Assembly: GCA_023053545.1 (NCBI GenBank)
Contig: JAKZAN010000004.1
Coordinates: forward strand, 11,470,001-11,534,000
Length of the DNA stretch: 64,000 nucleotides
Direction: 5' to 3'
Source of the DNA: Lepidurus packardi
Lineage: Eukaryota > Arthropoda > Branchiopoda > Notostraca > Triopsidae
Positions 29,180 to 40,639 of the stretch are shown here, piece after piece; position 1 is the first letter of the stretch, and each line of letters opens with the position of its first letter. The position numbers were made by a program, and so were the translations under genes. The notes beneath the pieces were generated by a model, which searched no databases, was not told the origin of the DNA, and saw nothing but the letters and a program-made list of their open reading frames with translations.

Positions 29180-30000
29180 CCCCCTAAAAAATAAAATAAT
29201 ATTAATAAATTACAAATAATAAAAATGTAAAAAATAAAAAAATTGTAACAAATTTTTACAATCTGAATAGTTCTAAAAAGTTGAAGAAACTAATAATAAA
29301 TTCCAAAATAGAAAGTAAAAAAAAAGAAATTGTACAAAATTTTTACAATTTGAATAGTTCTAAAAAGTTGAGGAAAATAATAATAAATTCCAAAATAGAA
29401 AGTAAAAAAAATTAAAATAATATTAATAAATTACAAATAATTAAAATGTAAAAAATAAAAAAATGTAACAAATTTTTACAATTTGAATAGTTCTAAAAAG
29501 TTGAAGAAACTAATAATAAATTCCAAAATAGAAAGTAAAAAAAAAAAAAAAATTAAAAATTTTTACAATTTGAATAGTTCTAAAAAGTTGAGGAAAATAA
29601 TAATAAATTCAAAAATAGAAAGTAAAAAAAACTAAAATAATATTAATAAATTACAAATAATTAAAATGTAAAAAATAAAAAAATTTTATCAAATTTTTAC
29701 AATTTGAATAGTTCTAAAAAGTTGAAGAAACTAATAATAAATTCCAAAATAGAAAGTAAAAAACAAAAAGAAAATTAAAAATTTTTACAATTTGAGTAGT
29801 TCTAAAAAGTTGAGGAAAATAATAATAAATTCAAAAATAGAAAGTAAAAAAAATAAAATAATATTAATAAATTACAAATAATTAAAATGTAAAAAATAAA
29901 AAAAATTTAACAAATTTTTACAATCTGAATAGTTCTAAAAAGTTGAAGAAACTAATAATAAATTCCAAAATAGAAAGTAAAAAAAAAATAAAAAAAAATT
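29180..30000. repeat. AT-rich higher-order tandem repeat (about 220-bp unit)
   Basis: The core GTTCTAAAAAGTTGA recurs near 29270, 29355, 29490, 29577, 29712, 29800 and 29933. Spacings alternate about 86 and 134 bp. One subunit continues AGAAACTAATAATAAATTCC and the other GGAAAATAATAATAAATTC. The array is therefore an alternating two-subunit satellite with about 3.5 higher-order copies. Confidence 0.9.
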
Positions 30001-31009
30001 GGGAATAATAATACTAATAATAATGTACTAGAATAGAAAAATAGAACATCCTAGTGAGTACATATATGCATAACCAACACTCCCTGCGTTTCCCTAAAAT
30101 CCACCTCCTCATATGAGTACACAAACCCGCGACATTCATTATCCTAATTGGTGGTCCCTCGCAACCCTTTCCCACCACCCACTCTGAGTGAGCATCTTAC
30201 TTCCATAACACAACAGTACAAGCTCAATACACAACACTATAAATATAAACCCCGCATTGCTGATGACCTAACCAGTCCAAAACACTTACTCTAATCTCAA
30301 TTCTTTTTCTTTCTTTTCTTTCTTTCTTTCAAAGTCCGAAAATTTCTTCACAGACAAAGAGGGAAATTGAAATAAAAGTAGAAAAAAAAATGAAATAATA
30401 ATTCCACCAACTCAGCCAACTTAAATTCGGTTCAATCTATGCTAATGAAGTACTGCAATTTCGTCTTTGTCTCCACAGCTTCCTCTGGTTCACAAGGGGG
30501 GGGGGGGGTCAAGGGGGGAGTTGGGTCCTCGAACTAGTTAATACTTACCCCAGTAACTTATTCGGTCCCCGGTTCCTAAAAGAATAAAAAAAAATACATT
30601 ATACCAAGCGGGGTTTATTTTTCTTTCTTTTGGGGTCTTTTTTTTTTAATCTGTTGTTAATCTCGTACAAGTTTAGAATTTTAAATCAAGAGCCTATGCT
30701 TCTTTGCATGCTATCTCTGTGATAAAAAGGGAACTACCAATCCAACTTTTCTCTCCAGTATAGAAAGTTTTGGATTTTACTCCTTGGTTAAGGAAGAAAG
30801 GGGTTTTAAATTAACAAAAATTTCAACCCCAGAATAAGATATATTGAAACTTACAAAAATTTCCCAATTTGTACAAGCTTCCAAAAGTATGAACAGAATC
30901 TAAAGATTTAATATTGCGAAAAATACTTCTTGGCAATTTTATAAGTAAATATTGGGCTATCTTGTATGCCAATGAAGTAGTGTAAATTAGGATTAGAAAT
31001 TCTTAATAT
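30001..31009. other. Non-coding, no gene recognised
   Basis: The stretch contains a TTCTTTCTTT microsatellite near 30300-30330 and a 13-base G run near 30496. No supported coding frame was seen. Confidence 0.5.
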
Positions 31010-32290
31010 TTACAATATACAAATACTTTTATGTCTAAAATAAAAGTTACCGACGTTTCGCATAAGGTCAAGCGGCGAATCGTAGCGTTACACCGGCCTG
31101 CCTGGGCAATGCACCACGACGCAATAATGAATAAGTTAGCTTTAGCCACGCAAACACTCAGCCGGTCCGATGGCTCCCCTATCAGGAACTCGTCGCGCAA
31201 CTCCGGCTTGGTCTTAGTTCGCTTGGTAGCTTTTATTGGACATTATGGTAGGCACTTTACTATAGTAATTTGTTAAAATTGCAATATTCTAATATAGATA
31301 ATCAGTATTATTTTTAGTTTAGTTGTAACTTGCATTAATGTTTGCACAATAGCCTATACAAATACTGTTCTGTCTAAAATAAAAGCCACCGATGTTTCGC
31401 ATAAGGTCAGGCGGGGATTCCTAGCGTTACACCGGCCTGCCTAGGCAATGCTCCTCGACGCAATAATGAATACACTTAGCTTTAGCCACGGAAAACACTC
31501 GTCCGATCGGATGGCTCCCCTATCAGGAACTCGTCGCGCAACTCCGGCTTGGTCTTAGTTCGCTTGGTAGCTTTTATTGGACATTATGGTAGGCACTTTA
31601 CTATAGTAATTTGTTAAAATTGCAATATTCTAATATAGATAATCAGTATTATTTTTAGTTTAGTTGTAACTTGCATTAATGTTTGCACAATAGCCTATAC
31701 AAATACTGTTCTGTCTAAAATAAAAGCCACCGATGTTTCGCATAAGGTCAGGCGGGGATTCCTAGCGTTACACCGGCCTGCCTAGGCAATGCTCCTCGAC
31801 GCAATAATGAATACACTTAGCTTTAGCCACGGAAAACACTCGTCCGATCGGATGGCTCCCCTATCAGGAACTCGTCGCGCAACTCCGGCTTGGTCTTAGT
31901 TCGCTTGGTAGCTTTTATTGGACATTATGGTAGGCACTTTACTATAGTAATTTGTTAAAACTGAAATATTCTAATATAGATAATCAGTATTATTTTTAGT
32001 TTAGTTGTAACTTGCATTAATGTTTGCACAATAGCCTATACAAATACTGTTCTGTCTAAAATAAAAGCCACCGATGTTTCGCATAAGGTCAGGCGGGGAT
32101 TCCTAGCGTTACACCGGCCTGCCTAGGCAATGCTCCTCGACGCAATAATGAATACTTAGCTTTAGCCACGAAACACACTCGGCCGACTGGATGGCTCCCC
32201 TACCACGAACTCGTCGTGCAACTCAGGCTTGGTCTTAGTTCACTCGGAAGCTTTTTTTCATTGGACGTGATGGTAGGCACTTTGTTATAG
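31010..32290. repeat. 341-bp satellite, about 3.8 tandem copies
   Basis: The unit starts near TACAAATACT and contains AAAGCCACCGATGTTTCGC, GTTACACCGGCCTGCC, CTTTAGCCACG, ATGGCTCCCCTA and CTTGGTCTTAGTTCGC. CCTATACAAATACTG begins at 31353, 31694 and 32035, an exact 341-bp period. The second and third copies are almost identical, while the first and the truncated last copy are diverged. The sequence is less AT-rich than its surroundings. The short frames inside are not conserved as protein. Confidence 0.93.
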
Positions 32291-33800
32291 AAAATGGGAA
32301 AATTGCAACATTTAAAATTAAGATAAAATATAATAAAACATACTAAGAATACAATATAACATGAATAATAGTTAAAAAGACAATGTTATTAAATATAATA
32401 TTATATTATTAAACATAATAAGAATATTCAATAAAAAGGAATAAAATATAACAGTAATATTACACATTATTTTACAGTCAGAATATTCTACAATTACAAG
32501 CATTTACTATGCATCTACGATTGTCTTCAATTGATTGTCTCTGACATAACTGACACGTCCTCTTGCATGGCAATAGAAGGTCATCACCTTTCGGGTCTTT
32601 TCTATACAATAAATGCCAAGAATTTAGCATATTAGCGTGTGGGAGTTGGTGGAAAACACAAGGGGCGAGTTTGGTTGAAACATATCAGACGACCCACTAA
32701 TGAAACTCATTTGCATTTACCCCAGCAGTAATACACAGAGTGGAATACCCCCCTCCCCCATTCGCTTGCCGCCAATTGCCTTCATTAGTTCTTATTCAGT
32801 CCCTTTTGGCTTCGTGCCGTCATACAGGTGTTCCTCAACTTGCTCACAAGTACTCTTAAAAGCGGTCCTCCAGTGTTATCCACTTCAAAAACCTCTACCC
32901 TGTCAAGGTGTTTATCCATTCAAAAAAAAAGAAAAAAAAAATGCACAGTGTTCAAAGTCCACGTTCTTCCCCTCTCATTAACGCTTTACTTATGGGAGTT
33001 TCTAACCAAAAAACATGTTTCCTCCTTGACACTTTTCTTATATATTTTATTTATTTTTTTTTACCCTTCAGAACTGGGTTAAGAACACTGTCAACAATTA
33101 GCTTAATTCGTGCTCAAATCGTTACCATAACTTTTTTTTCTCCCAACCCTTACCCTTCCCCACCCCCTATTCCAGTCGTTTGACTTGCAAAAATTACCAA
33201 TACCTTTTCACGTCATTTTGGGGTTTCACAGAAATTTCCTTTGCAAGGAAAGTGTCCATTTCAAGCTAAAGAAAAAAGAATAAGAGAAGAGTTGAAAACA
33301 CCCAAAGTGACACAAGCCAGGCCAATAAGGAAAAGGGAGGAAAATTAGAAGCTTGCCCTGTTATGCGTTAAGGTTCTGAGGGTTTGTGTGGAGAGTTTTG
33401 CAGGTTTCTTGATGAGTTCAAACTTCGGAGGCTCCTTTCTGGCCTAAAACCCATGGCAGGCTGGGTAGTGTGTATGTAAGGAGAGAAAAGGAGAGAAGTA
33501 AGGGAGAGAGAGAGAGAGAATGCATGGGGTTCGTGTTATTTTTCTCGACAGAGTTTGTCGCTGGCTCCATTGTAAAAGCAGCCCGCCCGCTCCTTCCTAT
33601 GCATAATAACGAGTTAATCCATATATTGCAACGGACACTATGATATGTTACCCGTAAGCTGCACCGTCCATTTTTCCATTGGGGTTCTCTCCCTTGAAAC
33701 TGATTTTTCTCTTTTTCCCTTTCTTGTATCCTTTTAGCAGCCCACAATACATTGCAACAATTACACTTGATGGATTCTTAACGCTCGAAATTACTCTGCA
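32291..33800. other. Non-coding, no gene recognised
   Basis: AT-rich sequence around 32330-32470 is followed by pyrimidine-rich DNA. A short GA microsatellite lies at about 33503-33520. No frame resembles a known protein. Confidence 0.5.
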
Positions 33801-33810
33801 AAAACAACGG

Positions 33811-34051
33811 ATTGATTTCGCCATAACAGTATTACCAAGAGTTTAGAACGTTTCGGTGACGTAACAATGAATTACACCATATTGATGACGCAACAACAAT
33901 GAAACCTTAACCTTAACGAATTGATTTCACCATAACAGTAGTCGCATAACGAGTTTCGAACGTTTTTCTTGATGGAGATGACTGTTTTTGTGGATGACGT
34001 AACAAAGAATTACACAACATTGATGACGCAGCAACAATGAAACCTTAACCG
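33811..34051. repeat. Tandem duplication with TGACGTAA motifs
   Basis: Two diverged units (about 33811-33912 and 33920-34051) share ATTGATTTC(G/A)CCATAACAGTA, GAGTTT(A/C)GAACGTTT, TGACGTAACAA, AATTACAC, TTGATGACGCA and CAACAATGAAACCTTAACC. Each carries one TGACGTAA (CRE/ATF-like) and one TGACGCA motif. Confidence 0.75.
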
Positions 34052-36867
34052 AGATCGGATGGACTGGGCTATGTTTACTTGCTCAACAGTGAAAAAGTAA
34101 AGAAGCATAGATTGAATACACGCAATTTCGTCCCCAAAAGGATCTCCGAGTAAGTTAAGAAGAAAGCTGGGCGAAATAAGGATGTAACGGCCAATTTTTG
34201 CTGATTTTAGATCATTTCGACGTCTGTTTCATCTTAACGCACCTGTTTTCATTGTTAAAACATGCAACAACAAAACAAATTGAATACTAACAAAGTAACT
34301 GGGTTCTAAAGCGGCGTTTAGGCATGTTGGAGATTCTAAGCAACGCTAAGGAGGCTGTCACTCTCGCTACGTCATCAAGCGTTCTCAACTGTGCTGTAAC
34401 TGTGCGTATCGCCTCAAAGTAACATACTCTTTGTAATATACGTTTTGGACATTATTTTCAGGTTTGATGGCTATTGCCCTTCAAAAAAGTGTGAAAACGA
34501 GTTACGCCGAGTTCCCTTTCCATTTCTCTTCAATTTCTTGCGGGTTTTTACAGGTTTTCGCTCTTCTTCCAGGGGTTGTCAACGAGACGAAAGATATAAT
34601 GGCAGCAATTGCTTGTGTTCCAAGTCTTTGCGTCGATTCACCCGTCTCATTCATTAAAGGAGTTGCGGCATCACCTCCAAATTGGAGACTCCACAAAGAT
34701 GAGCAGGACGATCCCCCCCCCCCTACCCAAATGCCAAAACTTGCTGGACTTACGGTCAAAAAGACAGCGAAAGAGGAAAGCGACACAGAGAGAATCCCAT
34801 GTAGCCAAAGCATGGACACTTAAAACCAACGCACTCCAATAGGAGTCTGGGGCCATCCCGCCGAAGTCCGCCACGCTGGGGGGCGGGGTTAGTACACAGT
34901 AATACCAAAAGTCCCCGAGCATCAGCATTTCCATGCCTTGTGGGCATCAAGTCACGGTCCTTTCCAGTCTTTTCAAAGAAGCCCGCGAGGAAGCTAGTAC
35001 GTGCTGACTCTTCCCGTTTTCAAAAGATCTTTTTCTCCTCCCCCATTTCTTCCTTGATCTCGTTCCTCTCGTTCAGCGGCAAGTTTCTCCCCAAAACGTT
35101 TCTAAAAGTCTACAAAGCACACACAAAAGTGGTTCTCCGCCGTACTTCGTTCCTTTTTTCCTTTCCCACGGACTTCCGAATTAAATCGTATCGTACCCTT
35201 TTGGATCAGCTTGGATGTACGGGACTGTCCCATGTGTGGATAAGGGGAAAACATCCGTAATGTGCGTAATCCCTACAAACTAAAATTCCTCGAAAAAAAA
35301 AAATCAAAATTCTCAGCCATTCCCCGAAAATGTGGTTCTTCTACTCTTTCAGTACTCTCTGGATTGTTATCCACTCCTTCCCAGGTAACACACTTTCAGT
35401 CTTCTCTAAGTGATTCTAAGTGATTGATAAATGAAAAATTTAGACAAAATATGAATAAAAATAATATAAAAAAGTAGAAAGTAAAATAAAAAAAAGTACG
35501 TTTTATAATAATAATAAGAGTTATAAGACAGGTATAAAACACGTTAAATACCAATAATAATTTAATGCTAATATCAAGAAATAAATAACAAAATAAAACC
35601 CTTTTTATTTTTTAAATAATAGTAACAAAATTTTCATAACGATTTCATAATTTTCAAAATTTTCTTTTCCTTATAATGCTAATAATAGTTATAAAAAATA
35701 GAAACGAGTTTAAGTCGGATTTTGTTAGAAGCTCGAAGGGAGAACGAGAATTTCTCGCAATCTGATAATTGGGATGCATAATAGATATGAAAAAAAGAGA
35801 GTAAAACAGAAAATGGATCAGAAAAGCATCCCAAGAAGAAGGGGAGGGAGAAGAGACAATAAATGATGCATACTCGCCTTTCCTTTTTTTTTTTTTTTTT
35901 TTTTTTTCTTAGCCGAAGAAGAAGTTTTGCCCTTTCCAACTCTTGCGGCAGAAAAAAACAATTCAGTTTCCTATATACTCCCATACACTCACACACTTTC
36001 CATCTCCGTCGAGTTAAAAAATGAATTTTTGACTTGACTTGATGGTACGGTGGGGGGGGGGTAAAAATCTAAAAAAAAAAAAAAAAAAAGTGCGAAGTTC
36101 TGGGTATTGTTCTATACTGTAAAAGGAGGAGAACTGGCAGGAAGACAGGAAAATGATGGAACAGAGAGCTTTACGAAAGGTTTTGCATTGTTAATAGTGA
36201 CCCACATGACTCGCGTGTGCATTGTTATATTGTCCGTAAGTTGCAACTCAAAGTACTTGTCCATAAAAGTTTCAGCCTTTTTTTTTCTAAGGATTGCGGG
36301 AAAGGAAAAGTAAGCGAAAAGAACACTCATAACTTGCTCATGGCTGAGTTAAATGCAAAAATAAAAGCCTAGTTCACCGCTTACTCTTATTAGGAAATGT
36401 TATTTTTTTTTTTGCTATTTTTTTATTAAAAGCGGACGGGGACACGAAATAAGCCAAACAGACAGCCTTTGTAAAGAAGAAGCCGTGACTTGGCAACTCA
36501 TTGGTGTCTTATGCGCCAACCGACAAGTCCAACTTCAAATAGTGAAAAGCAGCGACGGGGGTCAATTGGGGTAATGAAAACGAAGGATTTGACCCAAGTT
36601 TGCTAGGGAACTATATAGATTACTGTGCATAGACTGTGTGGGCGTGAGTAGTAAAGTATAAACTACAAGACAACAACCTAAGAGTGTCAATAGTTGATCG
36701 CTAGGAGGATATCATCTGTTATATAGTGGTAATGCTATTACTATTCATATTATTTCATATATTACTTCAAATATATGAAATAATAAGCTGAAGAAGCAAT
36801 TTAGGGGAATTTCTAAGAATAATGTAACGGTTAAGGCGAACTGTGGGATCCAATAAGTGAAATAAAT
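34052..36867. other. Non-coding, no gene recognised
   Basis: Poly(T) (about 35885-35908), poly(G) and poly(A) runs (about 36052-36090) and AT-rich sequence (35450-35690) occur here. Frames crossing them are homopolymer read-through. This may contain regulatory DNA for the DIP gene, but nothing specific can be shown. Confidence 0.45.
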
Positions 36868-38250
36868 AGAGTAGCTGTCACTTATTGTGATCACTGGTTA
36901 TTAGAATCGTCCGCTTTATGGAATCAAATTTTACAGAACCGATTCAAAATGATAGAATTCATAGCATTTCGGTTATTAGAATCACACGTTTAGGTAATGA
37001 TCAATTCCAAAAGAATCTTCACTAAATTAGATGCGGAGTTATTTAGAGTTTCTTACAAAGGAATAGTTAAGTTTGGAAGCGTAGTTTCCTTAAAAGACTA
37101 TAGCAAAGTTACACACCCTGTGTTAGCCTAAAAGTTTTGTGGGAAGCGGCTTCAATAGCTTACATTCTTAATATTTGGGTTCGTACGGAAGTTTGTATCC
37201 CAACAAGTTGGACTATAATCCATTTAGGAATACTTCGAGTCCAGTAGTATAGTAGATGCGAGTCCAGTAGTCCAGTAGTATAGTATTGTGATCACTATTA
37301 GAATCATATTATTAGAATCAGCAGCTTCATGGAATCAAATTTTAAAGGATCGATTCAGAATGATAAAATTCATAGCATTTGAATCGGTTATTCGAATCAC
37401 ACGTTCGGGTTTGAGAATCAATTTAAAAAAAAATCTTCGCATGTACCGTAATGAAACTACAGTAGTGATAATACTACTCAGTCTGGTAATGCTTTGAATC
37501 GAGCAATACTTTGAGTTAAGCCAAACTGGGAATAGACCAATAGTAGGGATTGCTATATGAACTTTGCAGATTGACCAATGACATGGCTTTTTCGTCGTTT
37601 TGACCAATCCGGTCACTTCCAACCTACTACTACGCTTGAAATCCCTTCCGAACTCCCCAGTCAATTAAATGAGGTTATTCATTTGTTTGACCAGTTCTTT
37701 TAATTCTTTTAATACAGTCAATTAAATGAGGTTATTCAATTTTTTGACCAGTTACTTTAATTCTTTTAATGCAGTCAATTAAATGAGGTTATTCAATCTG
37801 AATGATCAGTTCTTTTAATTGACTGGGGTAATTAGAAGGTTGAGAACTCTACCTAAGCGTAGGAGTAGGCTTCAAAGGCACAATGTTAGTTGTGGGTTTT
37901 ATAAAAATGCTACGAACAAGAAAAGTGTTGATTTCAATGTAGAGAAGTTACGGCTCATTAAAACTTCCGACAAGTTGAATTTCAAAAAATTTGCCATAAA
38001 GAGAAGCGGCCGTTAAGTTAGGAATTCCTCCATCATCTGTCAAAATTGTTGAAACATCGTTACGAAATAAACAACAATGGGTGTAATGAATCTAGAAAAA
38101 GGAAACGTGTGGGAAAGGGTTGGAAAGTAGACGATACTTTGTTTCTTTGGTATAAACAAGCATATTTTCCGATTTTCGGTTAGTAGGAATATCCGCTTAA
38201 TGGAAGCAATATTCACTTGCCAAACGTGATCACAGTAAGCGGCATCTACA
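36868..38250. mobile_element. Inverted-repeat DNA element, copy 1 (non-autonomous)
   Basis: The left end resembles GTAGNTGNCNCTTATTGTGATCAC and the right end is its approximate inverse complement (GTGATCACAGTAAGCGGCATCTAC). Subterminal GAATC, CCGCTTTATGGAATC and CCGCTTAATGGAA motifs recall pogo/Tigger-type Tc1/mariner ends. There is no transposase frame, so it would be a non-autonomous or decayed copy. Most of its interior recurs at 47505-48972. It contains a 57-bp minisatellite (37658-37828). Confidence 0.65.
37658..37828. repeat. 57-bp minisatellite in element copy 1, three units
   Basis: Three units each start CAGTCAATTAAATGAGGTTA and end TTTTAATTCTTTTAAT or, in the last, TTTTAATTGACTGGGG. 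Flanks CCCCAGTCAATT and AATTGACTGGGG are inverted copies, so the array sits between palindromic arms. The same array has six units in element copy 2. Confidence 0.9.
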
Positions 38251-38835
38251 CTTTACTTTTTACACTTTTTTAAGGGTGTAGGACAGTATCTAGTAAGCCA
38301 TTCCAGTTGACTGCATTCACTATTTCTTTTCATTCTCCAGCAATCTTTGTATAAAAAAAAGTAAGCTAACCATTTACTTGCAAAGATTTCTTTATGTGAA
38401 CCTCAAGGGGGGTCTAGACAACTGATTCGAGCCCCGACAATAATCCGTATGCAAAACCAAGTCCAAAATCCCGTTTTCATTTTATTTACATGTATTTATT
38501 TTTCTTTTGTTTCGGATTTCGAAATATCCGGGCCATTTCTATATTCTGTATCGTGTTCTCATTTCTCTTATTTAGCATTCATTTTATTTGTATTGTACTA
38601 CCCCTTTTCTTCGTATTCTTTATTTCTTTGTTAAAAAAACTACATGTCCCTAAGAGTCATAGTTTTCTCTCTCAGTCCGGTCCCGAAGGAGAAAGTTTTT
38701 GAAATATACAAATGCGAAGAGCATAACAAATCGGCCGAGCGTGAAAAGACAAGTCGAGTCGTGTACAACTACGCTACAAAAGCACAGCTTATCTTCGGTG
38801 ATTTTCTGTTTCTACTTCGAGAAACCAAGGAGGAG
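38251..38835. other. Non-coding between element and tandem array
   Basis: T-rich sequence with no recognised gene. Two overlapping frames near 38449-38702 are Phe/Ile-rich and look like read-through of TTTATTT-type DNA. Confidence 0.45.
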
Positions 38836-40625
38836 AGAGATTCACCACATTCATTTATAAAAAGGTACCAGATACAACCCCCAATGGGTGCAATCCTTAG
38901 CTCATTGATACAAAAGGATGATTGATACAAGATGGCGCTGATGTTTGTTTTTATTTTTGCCAAAGCCTTGTGCACATGATTTGCTTGTGTTTCTAAGGTC
39001 ATTCTTCATTAGAAAAAGGTGGATTGGTTTACATTAACCGTCAGTATGCTCAAGACTAACTGTCAAAGAGTTTCTTCGTGGGAATGTGTCGGTTTGAACG
39101 AAAATGTACTCAGAAATTCCCCACGCTAACCGCCTATAGCGAGCTTAAGGGGCGAAGATCCTTGTTTTGGGTTTCTAAAGGTTTTTTTTGTATATAAATA
39201 TAAGAGATTCTCCACATTCATTTATAAAAAGGTACCAGATACAACCCCCAATGGGTGCAATCCTTAGCTCATTGATACGAAACACTCACAGATGGCGCTG
39301 ATGTTTGTTATTGTTTTGCCAAAGCCTTGTGCACATGATTTGCTTGTGTTTCTAAGGTCATTCTTCATTAGAAAAAGGCGGATTGGCTTACATTAACCGT
39401 TGGTATGCTCAAGACTAACTGTTAAAGAGTTTCTTCGTGGGAATGTGTCGGTTTGAACGAAAATGTATTCAGAAATTCCCCACGCTAACCGCCTATAGCG
39501 AGCTTAAGGGGCGAAGATCCTTGTTTTGGGTTTCTAAAGGTTTTTTTTGTATATAAATATAAGAGATTCTCCACATTCATTTATAAAAAGGTACCAGGTA
39601 CAACCCCCATTGGGTGCAATCCTTAGCTTATTGATGCAAAACACTCACAGATGGCGCTGATGTTTGTTATTGTTTTGCCAAAGCCTTGTGCACATGATTT
39701 GCTTGTGTTTCTAAGGTCATTCTTCATTAGAAAAAGGCGGATTGGCTTACATTAACCGTTAGTATGCTCAAGACTAACTGTCAAAGAGTTTTTTCGTCGG
39801 AATGTGTCGGTTTGAACGAAAATGTATTCAGAAATTCCCCACGCTAACCGCCTATAGCGAGCTTAAGGGGCGAAGATCCTTGTTTTGGGTTTCTAAAGGT
39901 TTTTTTTGTATATAAATATAAGAGATTCTCCACATTCATTTATAAAAAGGTACCAGGTACAACCCCCATTGGGTGCAATCCTTAGCTTATTGATGCAAAA
40001 CACTCACAGATGGCGCTGATGTTTGTTTTTGTTTTTGCCAAAGCCTTGTGCACATGATTTGCTTGTGTTTCTAAGGTCATTCTTCATTAGAAAAAGGCGG
40101 ATTGGCTTACGTTAACCGTTGGTATGCTCAAGACTAACTGTCAAAGAGTTTTTTCGTGGGAATGTGTCGGTTTGAACGAAAATGTACTCAGAAATTCCCC
40201 ACGCTAACCGCCTATAGCGAGCTAAGAGGCGAAGATCCTTGTTTTAGGTTTCAAAAGTCTTTTTTGTATATAAATATAAGAGATTCATCACATTCATTTA
40301 TAAATAGGTACCAGATACAACCCCCAATGGGTGCAATCCTTGATACAAAACACTCACAGATGGCGCTGATGTTTGTTATTGTTTTGCCAAAGCCTTGTGC
40401 ACATGATTTGCATGTGTTTCTAAGGTCATTCTTCATTAGAAAAGGCGGATTGGCTTACATTAACCGTTAGTATGCTCAAGACTAACTGTCAAAGAGTTTT
40501 TTCGTGGGAATGTGTCGGTTTGAACGAAAATGTACTCAGAAATTCCCCACGCTAACCGCCTATAGCGAGCTTAAGGGGCGAAGATCCTTGTTTTAGGTTT
40601 CAAAAGTCTTTTTTATATATAAATA
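38836..40625. repeat. About 360-bp satellite, five tandem copies
   Basis: TCATTTATA recurs at 38851, 39218, 39576, 39936 and 40294, giving periods of 367, 358, 360 and 358 bp. Each unit holds GGTACCAG, TACAACCCCCA, CACAGATGGCGCTGATG, GTGTCGGTTTGAACG, CCACGCTAACCGCCTATAGC and GTATATAAATATA. A diverged copy lies in an intron of protease A (1340-1600), so the array grew from a dispersed family. Confidence 0.93.
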
Positions 40626-40639
40626 TATAACCCTGGAAG

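Noticed and set aside
31031..31276. Open frames inside the 341-bp satellite
   Set aside because: They are disrupted in the other copies, so no protein is conserved across the array.
34445..34842. Overlapping frames of 70-119 codons on both strands upstream of DIP
   Set aside because: Frames overlap on both strands, lack domain character and cross C and A runs; there is no evidence for a real gene.
37335..37664. 109-codon minus-strand frame partly repeated at 48202-48390, possible transposase remnant
   Set aside because: The similarity is explained by the DNA repeat itself. The frame is broken in the second copy and has no DDE or DNA-binding features.
40156..40470. 104-codon frame inside the 360-bp array
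   Set aside because: It exists only in one unit; the others carry stops or frameshifts.
38836..40625. CRISPR-like regular repeats
   Set aside because: This is a eukaryotic tandem satellite with contiguous 360-bp units and no short repeat-spacer organisation.
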